From positions 55,231 to 119,230 of the forward strand of contig JAEWSC010000035.1 in the NCBI GenBank assembly GCA_023398575.1: 64,000 nt of DNA, written 5' to 3'. A model generated the notes under the pieces. It was not told the DNA's origin, searched no databases, and saw only the letters and a list, made by a program, of their open reading frames with translations. The translations under genes and the position numbers were made by a program. Numbering within the stretch: the stretch's first letter is position 1; the number at the start of each line of letters is the position of its first letter. Positions 25,675 through 34,390 of this stretch are shown piece by piece. Origin of the DNA: Bacillota bacterium. GTDB taxonomy: Bacteria > Bacillota > Clostridia > Christensenellales > Aristaeellaceae.

Positions 25675-28635
25675 ATGATGAATATTTCTGAGATACCCTT
25701 TTTGCGGCAGAGCTACTATGATGCAATCAGCGATTACGACAACTCAGTCAATGATGCTAAATCGACAAAATGGGATTGGATCGTAATAAGCGCAAGTAAT
25801 TCTGTTCAAGCTGAATATATTAATCTGCAAATTGATAGGCGCAAAAGGGAAAAGGCTTTACCAAGCGGCACTAAATTTGCGGTTGTGCCTGATATCGAGG
25901 GCAAACGAATCGGCTCAGGCGGCGCAACCTTGAATATACTAAAGAATATTAAAGAATGTGAAAATACCGATTTCACAAAGCTCAAAATACTTGTGTTACA
26001 TTCAGGCGGCGACAGCAAACGCATACCGCAGTATTCGGTATGCGGCAAGTTATTTGCGCCGATCCCGCGCCGCTTGCCTACCGGCAAGGTATCAACCATT
26101 TTCGATGAGCTTCTTGTTGCTTTTTCACCTATTCCGTCGAGGATTAAGTCTGGAATGTTAACAATGTCTGGGGATACCCTTATGCTATTTAATCCTGTGC
26201 AGATTGATACACAATTTTGTGATGCAGCTGGATTATCCATCAAAACAAGTATTGCAGTAGGGAAGGAACATGGCGTCTTCGTTGCTGACAACGATGGTAT
26301 TATGACAGACTTCTTACATAAAGTATCGGAGGAGCGGCTGCGCAAAGACGGCGCTGTTGATACTTTTGATAAAGTCAATGTAGATACCGGGTGCATTTGG
26401 TTCTGTGGCGAAGTTGTAAACGCTCTATGGGAATTAATCTCCTGTGACAATATACTTGATGAAGGCTTATTCCATGCATTTGTCAACGATAAAGCACGGC
26501 TTAGCTTTTACGCAGACTTTGTTTCGCCGATGGCGAAAAATATCACCGAAGAGATGTATTTTCAAGTTGATGCGGAGAACAGCATCAACGGCGCATTGCT
26601 CCAGTGCCGCAAATCCATATGGAATAAACTGTCTCGCTACAAATTTGGTGTTGTAAAACTGCATCCTGCAAGATATGCGCATTTTGGTACAACAAAGGAA
26701 TTTTTCGGTTTGCTTTCAAACGAAAAAAGCGAATTCTGGGGATTGGGCTGGGAGCGCGGAATTGACTGCAATATTGATTTAGGAACAACGCAAACTGCTA
26801 TCAATACGTATATTGACGACGGTGTACAGCTACCTCACACATTTTACGCTGAAAACAGCGTTATAGTGGGGAATGCAATGATCGGCGAACATTCGGTGTT
26901 GTCTTCTGTAACGATACAGGATTGTGTCGTTCCGGCCAGAACCGTTTTAAGCTGTATAAAGCTAAAAAACGGAAAATTTGTATGCCGAATATTCGGAATT
27001 GACGATAATCCCAAGAGCTCGGTAAATACTCGTTTCTTAAACGGCACTGTAGCTGATTTGGGCGTATCAGCAGCGACAATATGGGATGTGGAGATATTCG
27101 CGGAAGAAGCAACGGCACATCAAGCGGTAGATGCGGCTCTGGTCTTATATAGAATCATGGGGGGAAGCGCAACAAAAGAAGAGAAGCATAAATGGGAGCG
27201 TTCTATTCGATACAGCTTTAATACAAGTTTTAATGAAGCAGAAACAGGCGCGATGGACGATTGGCGTGAAAATGTAGAGCATATGGTTCGAACAGATATT
27301 TTTATTAAAATGCTTTCGAAAGGCATCGCTCTTGGCCGAGCGCTTGATTCGCTTGAATACAAGGGAAATTCAGCGGAAGAGACAGTCATCCTGTTCAAAA
27401 AGGCAAAATCAGCAGAATTTCCGTTAAACATGCGTCTATATCATGCGCTATCCGCAATTGCAAAATTCCATAAAGCGAAGGTTTGCGGATTAACCTATGA
27501 ACAACTTGATGATTTGGCATACGAAACAGTAAAAAACGAAATTTGCATTGACGTGTTCGCAAAGTATTCCTGTGACTCGAAAGGATTTGTAAAAACCAAT
27601 GTTACGGTTCAATTGCCCGTTCGCGTCAACTTTTGCGGCAGTCCTACAGATGCCGCACCATACTGTCTTGAACACGGTGGAACCATGTTTGACGGCGCGT
27701 TATTATTGAACGGAAAGATGCCGATCAAGGCGAATGTTACCCGGCTGGAAAAGCGAGAGATTGTACTGGAAAGCGTAGATTGCGGATGTAAAAAGACGTT
27801 TGCAAATATATCTGAGGTTAGCAATTGCGGCGACCCCCATGACCAGTTCGCGCTTCATAAGGCTGTACTTGTTGCCACGGGAGTTACTTACATATTAGAA
27901 CAGGTTGATTGCGGTTTATCGTTGACAACGTACGCTGATATACCGAAAGGATCAGGTCTTGGTACAAGTAGTATTGTGGCAGCGGCTTGTATAAAAGCCA
28001 TAAATGAAGCGTTTGGGTTACCAAACGATTTTGATAGAATTGTTGCTCAAGTTTTTGCGGCGGAGCAATTGATGAATACCGGCGGCGGTTGGCAAGATCA
28101 AGTTGGTGGATTAACCAACGGCTTAAAGCTTATGAGAAGCCGTCCGGGTATTACCCAGTCTATAAGGGTCGACAATGCTGAGCTGTCGGAGCAAACAAAA
28201 AATGAGTTGAAGGACAGGTTTGCGCTGATTTATTCCGGGCAGCGCCGGCTAGCGCGAAACGTACTCCGAGAAGAACTCAATCGTTGTATCGAAAATGATG
28301 AAAACACGCTTACTGCGATGGAAAGGATCCGTCAAATTTGTGTTCTGATGAAGTTTGAGCTTGAGCGCGGTGATGTCACAAAATTCGCAGGATATGTTAC
28401 AGAGCAATTTGAGTTGGTAAAAACCATCGACAGTGGCGCATCAAACGCCTATATCGAATTCATATTTGAGTCCTGCTCTGATTTAATTGATGGAAAGTCA
28501 ATTTGCGGCGCGGGTGGCGGTGGTTTTCTGCAAGTGATTCTAAAGCCAAAGGCTTCAAAAGAAATGCTTATAAGGCGTATTCATGACATATTTGGTGATA
28601 GCGGAGTCAAGGTATGGGAGAGCGAATTGATATGA
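25675..28635 (+). CDS. FKP-type bifunctional sugar kinase / sugar-1-phosphate guanylyltransferase
   Basis: A 986-residue protein with the FKP layout. The N-terminal nucleotidyltransferase/fucokinase region has RIGSGGATLNIL and HSGGDSKRIPQYS at residues ~80-130. A left-handed helix-like segment (about 390-450) follows. The C-terminal GHMP kinase has PVRVNFCGSPTDAAP near 645, the ATP loop KGSGLGTSSIVAAA near 757-770, GGGWQDQVGG near 802, and CGAGGGGF near the end. FKP converts L-fucose through fucose-1-phosphate to GDP-fucose; relatives also accept D-arabinose. No GDP-mannose dehydratase is nearby. It overlaps the next start by four bases. Confidence 0.85.
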   Translation: MMNISEIPFLRQSYYDAISDYDNSVNDAKSTKWDWIVISASNSVQAEYINLQIDRRKREKALPSGTKFAVVPDIEGKRIGSGGATLNILKNIKECENTDFTKLKILVLHSGGDSKRIPQYSVCGKLFAPIPRRLPTGKVSTIFDELLVAFSPIPSRIKSGMLTMSGDTLMLFNPVQIDTQFCDAAGLSIKTSIAVGKEHGVFVADNDGIMTDFLHKVSEERLRKDGAVDTFDKVNVDTGCIWFCGEVVNALWELISCDNILDEGLFHAFVNDKARLSFYADFVSPMAKNITEEMYFQVDAENSINGALLQCRKSIWNKLSRYKFGVVKLHPARYAHFGTTKEFFGLLSNEKSEFWGLGWERGIDCNIDLGTTQTAINTYIDDGVQLPHTFYAENSVIVGNAMIGEHSVLSSVTIQDCVVPARTVLSCIKLKNGKFVCRIFGIDDNPKSSVNTRFLNGTVADLGVSAATIWDVEIFAEEATAHQAVDAALVLYRIMGGSATKEEKHKWERSIRYSFNTSFNEAETGAMDDWRENVEHMVRTDIFIKMLSKGIALGRALDSLEYKGNSAEETVILFKKAKSAEFPLNMRLYHALSAIAKFHKAKVCGLTYEQLDDLAYETVKNEICIDVFAKYSCDSKGFVKTNVTVQLPVRVNFCGSPTDAAPYCLEHGGTMFDGALLLNGKMPIKANVTRLEKREIVLESVDCGCKKTFANISEVSNCGDPHDQFALHKAVLVATGVTYILEQVDCGLSLTTYADIPKGSGLGTSSIVAAACIKAINEAFGLPNDFDRIVAQVFAAEQLMNTGGGWQDQVGGLTNGLKLMRSRPGITQSIRVDNAELSEQTKNELKDRFALIYSGQRRLARNVLREELNRCIENDENTLTAMERIRQICVLMKFELERGDVTKFAGYVTEQFELVKTIDSGASNAYIEFIFESCSDLIDGKSICGAGGGGFLQVILKPKASKEMLIRRIHDIFGDSGVKVWESELI

Positions 28636-29576
28636 GCAACATGGAGGTTATTCTCAATTCCGCCCATCAAGTGTTTTCTAAGGAAATAGAAGCCCTAATA
28701 AGCGTGAAAGATGCGCTTGGCGAAGTTTTTATTAATATTGTTATGGAAATACGCAAGTGTAAAGGGAAGGTCATTATTACGGGAATGGGTAAAAGCGGTC
28801 ATATTGCGCGTAAGATTTCTGCTTCTCTTTCCAGTTTAGGAACTTGCTCAGTATTCGTTCATCCAGGCGAGGCCATGCACGGTGATTTGGGAGCAATTCA
28901 AAAACAGGATGTGGTAATTGCAATCAGTCACAGCGGCGAAAGTGCCGAAATAGTAAAAATAATACCGGGAATAAACCAAATTGGTGCGGTATTGATCGGA
29001 ATTACCGGAAATCCATCCTCAACGCTAGCTAAACACGCAAAGATATGCCAGATTTTCCCTGAAATGAAGGAGGCTTGTCACCTTGGTCTTGCCCCGTCTT
29101 GCTCCACAACCTCAGCATTGGTATATGGTGATGCGCTTGCGATAGTTATTGCGGAATTGAACAATTTTGAAAGAAATGATTTCAAGGTCTTTCATCCAGC
29201 CGGTGCATTAGGCAACAACTTGACGGTTAGAGTTACCGATTGTATGCAGCGCGTTTCGTCGGAACATATATTAACCGGCGAATCCACGTTGAATGACGTG
29301 ATAAAATCACTTTGTGCACTAAAATCAGATATACTGCCAGTTTGCGTCGACAGCATTTTTCACGGAGTCGTATATGCACAGAACGTTTCTCTGAAAGCAA
29401 GTATCTCCGAGATCATTAAGAAAGAAACCCGTTATATAAACGCCGATGAAATGGCGGTCGATGCTCTGAGAGAGCTTAATGAATGGGGGATTGATACGGC
29501 GGTAGTACTGCGCGATCATACACCAGTTGGGATCGTAAACAGAGAGAATATTTTATTAAGAGGCGTCGTGTTATGA
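28632..29576 (+). CDS. KpsF/GutQ-type arabinose-5-phosphate isomerase
   Basis: Protein of 314 residues with an N-terminal SIS domain (GMGKSGHIARKISASLSSLG near 45-65, HPGEAMHGDLG, ISHSGESAEI) and two CBS motifs in the C-terminal third, the standard KpsF/KdsD layout. FHPAGALGNNL near residue 193 carries the conserved histidine. The family interconverts D-ribulose-5-phosphate and D-arabinose-5-phosphate. ATG 28632 overlapping the previous TGA is preferred over ATG 28614. No Kdo synthase or transferase genes are in the window, so the product may serve another sugar. Confidence 0.82.
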   Translation: MSNMEVILNSAHQVFSKEIEALISVKDALGEVFINIVMEIRKCKGKVIITGMGKSGHIARKISASLSSLGTCSVFVHPGEAMHGDLGAIQKQDVVIAISHSGESAEIVKIIPGINQIGAVLIGITGNPSSTLAKHAKICQIFPEMKEACHLGLAPSCSTTSALVYGDALAIVIAELNNFERNDFKVFHPAGALGNNLTVRVTDCMQRVSSEHILTGESTLNDVIKSLCALKSDILPVCVDSIFHGVVYAQNVSLKASISEIIKKETRYINADEMAVDALRELNEWGIDTAVVLRDHTPVGIVNRENILLRGVVL

Positions 29577-30403
29577 ATTTTGCCGGTTATGATATAAAGG
29601 CTCTTGCTCTTGATCTAGACGGTACGCTGACAAATGAAAAAAAAGAGATAACCGCCCGCACGAAACAAGCCGTATCAAGGGCGATTGACAGTGGAATAGC
29701 AATTATTCTTGCGTCCGGCCGTCCGGTTCTTGGAATAAGAGCAGTTGCTGAAGCTTTGGATTTATATAGCAAAGGCGGATATATACTTGCCTATAATGGC
29801 GGAGAGATCATCGATTGTAAGAGAAACTCGGTTATATTCAGCCAGACTCTTCCAATTGAGTTATACTCAGATATTGTGAGAGTGGGCCGTGAATTTGGCG
29901 TACATGCGCTCACTTATGACAAAAAAGGGGTTATTGCAGAAAGTGCTGATGCGCCATACGTTATTAAGGAAGCGTTCAATAACGGTATCGAGATCACAAC
30001 AGTAGAAGATTTGTCTTTGGTACTTTCTGACCCCGTAGTAAAGTTTATGATTGTCGGTGATCCTATAAAAATATCCAATGCGCTTGATTACCTAAAACGA
30101 AAATTCTCTGGTAAAGCCAATGTGTTTTTGTCTGAACCGTATTTTATGGAAATAACCGCTATTGGCATAGAAAAAGCAAAAGCGTTGACGAGAATGATTG
30201 AGCACTTAAAAATTGATCAAACCCAACTTGCAGCTTGCGGTGACGGCTTGAACGACTTATCTATGCTTGAATATGCAGGATTGTCCGTAGCTATGGCAAA
30301 TGCCTATGAACAGGTGAAGCTCGCGGCTGATTATATTACATTATCTAACAAGGATGATGGCGTAGCCGATTTTATCGAAAAATTGCTCACAGAGAGGAAA
30401 TAG
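29573..30403 (+). CDS. HAD-family sugar phosphatase (Cof type)
   Basis: Cytosolic HAD hydrolase, 276 residues, with Asp14/Asp16 in ALDLDGTLT, ASGRP motif II, a lysine in KAKALTRM, and GDGLNDLSMLEYAGLSVAM as motif IV. The cap insertion is of the Cof type IIB. Its start overlaps the stop of the isomerase gene (ATGA), so it probably acts on a product of that step. Removing phosphate from arabinose-5-phosphate would be one possibility (inference). It is the last gene of the island operon. Confidence 0.82.
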   Translation: MNFAGYDIKALALDLDGTLTNEKKEITARTKQAVSRAIDSGIAIILASGRPVLGIRAVAEALDLYSKGGYILAYNGGEIIDCKRNSVIFSQTLPIELYSDIVRVGREFGVHALTYDKKGVIAESADAPYVIKEAFNNGIEITTVEDLSLVLSDPVVKFMIVGDPIKISNALDYLKRKFSGKANVFLSEPYFMEITAIGIEKAKALTRMIEHLKIDQTQLAACGDGLNDLSMLEYAGLSVAMANAYEQVKLAADYITLSNKDDGVADFIEKLLTERK

Positions 30404-30723
30404 ATCCTCATAATGCTAGGATTACTGCAAAGCCCGACACACATCGCAGATGTTGGGCAATATTGATTGTCCTGTTTACCGGTGACACTGTATTTCCAGA
30501 CATAGAAACTAGCACCAGTGTTCCATCGTTCTCCCCTTCACCTGCGCTAGGCCTACAGATCTAACCCAAATCTCTTTCAAAAATACGCTGGGACTCATCA
30601 TATAGATCCGTTTGCGAAAATCTGCTATCAGGGAATAAAGAAAAGGTTTGTTAGGGTGTAACTACTTTCTGCGATGTTGGGCAGTTTGATGTTTTATAAT
30701 TGTCAACAAGAAAGGTCGATCGC
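30404..30723 (+). other. Intergenic region with terminator-like hairpin
   Basis: After the HAD gene, GCCCGACA (30432-30439) pairs with TGTTGGGC (30451-30458), a likely end of the island operon though without a T run. GATGTTGGGCA occurs twice (30449-30459 and 30673-30683). A TATAAT lies at 30695-30700 but I find no matching -35 box. No gene is visible. Confidence 0.4.
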
Positions 30724-32493
30724 ATGCGCCGGCTGATTGCAGGAAAATCCGTATTTGTCATGTTATTAGCCATTTTCTTGGTGGTCATGATTCCCATGTA
30801 TGTGCTTGGCTTTGGTATATACAGCTGGGGCCATGGTATGGCCAGGCAGGAGATTGTCAACTCCCTGAATGCTACCACCTCGTTTTATGTTAAAACACTG
30901 GAAGCGGAGATCCAGCGCATCGTGACATTGCAGTACGAATGCCTGAATGACGAAAACGTGTTTTACTATGTCAACGCATACAGTATTATGTCCCAGTTTC
31001 AACGAGTCAGTTCACTCCTGGCGCTGCAGCACCGCTTAAGCGTGATGAAAAACAGCTCTCAGTACATTAAAGATGTGAACCTGTATCTGCCAAGAAGCGG
31101 AAAGATGATTTCGGCCCAGGGTGGCGTGGATAACCTGACGGATGAGTGGAGGCCTATCCTGGTTGCCGAAGCGGATGCTTCCGCTGCACGTATCACCTAT
31201 GTTGAAGACCGTCTGTATCTTGCGGCGGCATATCCCATCATCCCAGCCGATCCTGAAGCAACACCATTGTACATATTGATCATTGAACTATCCACCGCCG
31301 ATATACAAAAATTCTTGATGTCCTTCAATCTATACAAGGATGGAGGGACGTTGCTTATCAACACGGACCAGGAGTACAGCCTGCAAAGCAATGCCGCAAA
31401 GGATATGGCAGAGTACATGCGGCAAAATCGGCAGACTACCCAAAGCATTCATACCGGTGGGGAGGCGGCTATCACACATAACGGAAAAAACTATCTGGTG
31501 GTAGGCGCATCCTCTCAATTCCTCAATATGGAGATGTTTACCTATATACCTGAATCACAGGTATACCAAGGTATATGGCGGTATCAAAGGCTGTTTTTTA
31601 TCTTCTCTGCGGTGGCGTTGGTGGTGGTCATCGTCTTTTCCTATTCCAGTTACGCGCTGATTAAAAAACCTATGAACAGGCTGGTGCGCTCGCTTCGAAA
31701 AGTGAAAACGGGCGATCTGTCCACTCGCATTGAGCACAAATCCAGCGATGAGTTCGCTTATCTGTATGATTCGTTTAACGGCATGGCTGAGGCGCTGCAA
31801 AATTTGTTTGAAATGAACTACAAGCAGCAGCTATTGACCCAGCGGGCGGAGCTGCGGCAGTTGCAGGCGCAAATCAATCCCCACTTTTTGCATAACAGCT
31901 TTTTCACCCTTTATCGCATGGCCAAGGATGAAGATTATGAAAACATATCGGTCTTTTTAACCTACCTTTCAGATTATTACCGCTTTATCACCCGCAATGC
32001 CCAGCTGGACGTAAAGCTGATAAACGAGGTCACACACGCTTATAACTATGCACGCATTCAGCAAGTGCGCTTTGCAAGGCGAATTAAAATGACTTTGGAA
32101 GATCTGCCGGAGGAATGCGCGCAAATCATGGTGCCACGGTTGATTCTACAACCGGTTTTGGAAAACGCCTTTGAGCACGGGTTGAAGGATGTGGCGGAGA
32201 ACGGGCAGGTCAGCGTGTCATACAAACGAACGTCGGATGCTCTAATCATCATCGTGGAAAATAATGGCGCGGCCCTTTCAGACGAGGAATTAAAGGATAT
32301 GAACCGGCGGCTTGATGAAACGGATGACCTGCAGGAATGCACGGGGATTATCAACATTCACCGGCGGCTCCGGCTGAAGTTCGGGCAAGGCAGCGGTCTT
32401 GAGGTCAGCCATGGCGGCATGGGCGGGCTCAGGGTGGATATTGTTCTGCGCATGCCATTTGCCGATATGGATAAGACAGAAAATATCTCTTGA
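30724..32493 (+). CDS. Sensor histidine kinase, YesM type
   Basis: Protein of 589 residues with a membrane helix near residues 10-35, an extracellular sensor domain of about 250 residues, a second helix (LFFIFSAVALVVVIVF, about 285-303), a HAMP linker, the His_kinase domain with His387 in NPHFLHNSFF, and a HATPase domain (LQPVLENAFEHG, VENNGA). The ATG at 30724 has AGAAAGG nine bases before it; the TTG at 30700 is not used. Its partner regulator starts 18 bases after the stop. Context: control of the alpha-galactoside locus that follows. Confidence 0.92.
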   Translation: MRRLIAGKSVFVMLLAIFLVVMIPMYVLGFGIYSWGHGMARQEIVNSLNATTSFYVKTLEAEIQRIVTLQYECLNDENVFYYVNAYSIMSQFQRVSSLLALQHRLSVMKNSSQYIKDVNLYLPRSGKMISAQGGVDNLTDEWRPILVAEADASAARITYVEDRLYLAAAYPIIPADPEATPLYILIIELSTADIQKFLMSFNLYKDGGTLLINTDQEYSLQSNAAKDMAEYMRQNRQTTQSIHTGGEAAITHNGKNYLVVGASSQFLNMEMFTYIPESQVYQGIWRYQRLFFIFSAVALVVVIVFSYSSYALIKKPMNRLVRSLRKVKTGDLSTRIEHKSSDEFAYLYDSFNGMAEALQNLFEMNYKQQLLTQRAELRQLQAQINPHFLHNSFFTLYRMAKDEDYENISVFLTYLSDYYRFITRNAQLDVKLINEVTHAYNYARIQQVRFARRIKMTLEDLPEECAQIMVPRLILQPVLENAFEHGLKDVAENGQVSVSYKRTSDALIIIVENNGAALSDEELKDMNRRLDETDDLQECTGIINIHRRLRLKFGQGSGLEVSHGGMGGLRVDIVLRMPFADMDKTENIS

Positions 32494-32511
32494 TATAGCG
32501 GGGAGCAAGTC

Positions 32512-34143
32512 ATGTATCGATTAATGGTTGTAGATGATGAATCCTTTATTACCGATTCTCTGGCTAACATGCTGGAGACGGCCATGGCGGAAGCGATGGA
32601 TGTATACAAAGCCTACTCCGCTTTTGAAGCGCTGGAATATCTGGAGCGTACCAGCTTTGACATTATGGTGTTGGATATACAAATGCCAGGTATGTCAGGC
32701 ATCGAACTTTTAAAAAGGATCAATGCTCAGTGGCCTTCCTGCCGTGTAGTATTTTTAAGTGGCCATGATGAATTTGAATACGCTTATCAGGCGATGCAAT
32801 ACCATGCCGTCCGCTATGTGCTCAAAAATGAAGGCGATGAGGTGCTGTTGGACGCCATCCGCCAATGTATTGCCGATATTGAGCGGGATGAGCTGAGCGA
32901 TACGTTGCTCAAAAGAGCAGACGAGCAGATGCGTATGTGCATGCCTATCCTGCGCCGGGAGTTTTTGCACAGCCTGATAACCAAAGAGATGATTCCTGTT
33001 GAGGATAGAATTTGGCAGTTGAAAAAGCACGGTGCGTCCCTTGGCGGTTCGGAGCCTGTGCTTTTGCTGGCGGCGAGAAGGGATGACAGGCGACTGGACG
33101 ATCTTTCCACCCAGATAGATATTGTTGTCCAGGCGAAACTCGCTCATGCCATACGGTGTGAGCTCTGCTGCGCCGATTCCGGTTTCTTGCTTTGGCTGAT
33201 GCAGCCGGTCGAGGGCGTCAGCATGGATCGGGCGGGGATACTGATCCGCGGCATGGCGGAGGCAATCCAGCGTACTTTATTGCAAACGCTTGAGGCATCT
33301 ATCTCCTTTGTATTTGACGCCCATCCCTGTGGGTGGGATGGGCTTCGTGAAAGGAGCGAATCGCTGCGCCATGCTGTGGAATGCCTGCTGGAAAGGCGCA
33401 GCAGTATGGCGTTTGTAGATGTTGAGTTCTTTGAATCCAGCGGCCTATCCAGAAAAAAAGGCATGCTGGACAAGTTGATGTTCGCGCAGTTCAAGGAAGC
33501 GCTGAACAATATTTCCTGGGCTATGGCCAATGGAGATACGGCACGATTTGAGTCGATGACCTCTGCCTTTCAAAAATCACTTGAGCCACACATGGACGGA
33601 GATGATCTGTATGTGCTGGGAATAATGAACCATATGGATTCTCTGCTGATGGCATTCATTATTGATCATGACTTAAAAGCGCAAATCACGGAAGATTCCC
33701 TGTTTCATGCGCTGCTCAGCGGACAGGCAGCGCTTTCTGACAAGCGCATGCGCATGGGGCAGTTTGCCTACTTGGGCAAGCGGTTGATGGAGATATGGCT
33801 CAAAGAGCAAATGGATAAGAGCGATGCCTTTGTTCACAATTTGCACAGATATATTCAAATGCATCTGGAGGATGATTTGTCGCTGGTGGCCCTATCAGAA
33901 AAGGTGTATTTGAATCCTTCTTACCTTTCCAGGCGCTACAAGGAGCTGACAGGCAAGAATATTACGGATACCATTACCGAGGCCCGCATGAACCGTGCCA
34001 CTCAGCTATTAGAGGATGAACGGTACAAAATCCGCAGCATCGCGGAAATGATTGGCTTTGCTTCCGCTGCACATTTTTCGCGTGTATTCAAAAGGTACTC
34101 CGGGATGACGCCCCAGCAATACCGGGAAAAATTGCAGGGATAA
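32512..34143 (+). CDS. AraC-family response regulator, YesN type
   Basis: Response regulator of 543 residues. The receiver domain has Asp55 in VLDIQMPGMSG; a long middle domain of about 300 residues is typical of the larger YesN-type regulators; the C-terminal AraC double helix-turn-helix ends in GMTPQQYR. It is translated right after its kinase and probably activates the binding-protein gene 247 bases downstream, since a hairpin separates the two. Confidence 0.92.
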   Translation: MYRLMVVDDESFITDSLANMLETAMAEAMDVYKAYSAFEALEYLERTSFDIMVLDIQMPGMSGIELLKRINAQWPSCRVVFLSGHDEFEYAYQAMQYHAVRYVLKNEGDEVLLDAIRQCIADIERDELSDTLLKRADEQMRMCMPILRREFLHSLITKEMIPVEDRIWQLKKHGASLGGSEPVLLLAARRDDRRLDDLSTQIDIVVQAKLAHAIRCELCCADSGFLLWLMQPVEGVSMDRAGILIRGMAEAIQRTLLQTLEASISFVFDAHPCGWDGLRERSESLRHAVECLLERRSSMAFVDVEFFESSGLSRKKGMLDKLMFAQFKEALNNISWAMANGDTARFESMTSAFQKSLEPHMDGDDLYVLGIMNHMDSLLMAFIIDHDLKAQITEDSLFHALLSGQAALSDKRMRMGQFAYLGKRLMEIWLKEQMDKSDAFVHNLHRYIQMHLEDDLSLVALSEKVYLNPSYLSRRYKELTGKNITDTITEARMNRATQLLEDERYKIRSIAEMIGFASAAHFSRVFKRYSGMTPQQYREKLQG

Positions 34144-34182
34144 CGTGAGGTCCTATTTCATTACATCAATGTTACCTATACA

Positions 34183-34206
34183 AAAGCCGCTGTGAAAGGC
34201 GGCTTT
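34183..34206 (+). terminator. Terminator-like hairpin after regulator gene
   Basis: AAAGCCGC (34183-34190) pairs with GCGGCTTT (34199-34206) around an eight-base loop; the following T run is weak and interrupted. It separates the two-component genes from the transporter operon. Confidence 0.55.
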
Positions 34207-34390
34207 CGTTGTCGGTTGGATTTTTTGATGACAGGGACTGCTTGTACAATTTGGGAGAAAGAAAACCATATCCATATGCAAATGGTAAAAAACGAGCAAG
34301 GATAGTAGAAATTATACAATAGGCAAAGTGCATTTTGATAGGTTATACTGAATTCATCCAATTCTGGGACAAATAAATAGGAGGGTTTGT

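Noticed and set aside
25806..26486. 226-codon minus-strand frame inside the FKP-type gene
   Set aside because: It has no recognisable motif and overlaps a well-supported gene on the other strand.
28632..29576. KpsF-type isomerase as evidence of Kdo and lipopolysaccharide synthesis
   Set aside because: No kdsA, kdsB, waaA or lipid A gene is in the window, and Gram-positive genomes also carry KpsF/GutQ homologues. The gene alone does not show a diderm envelope.
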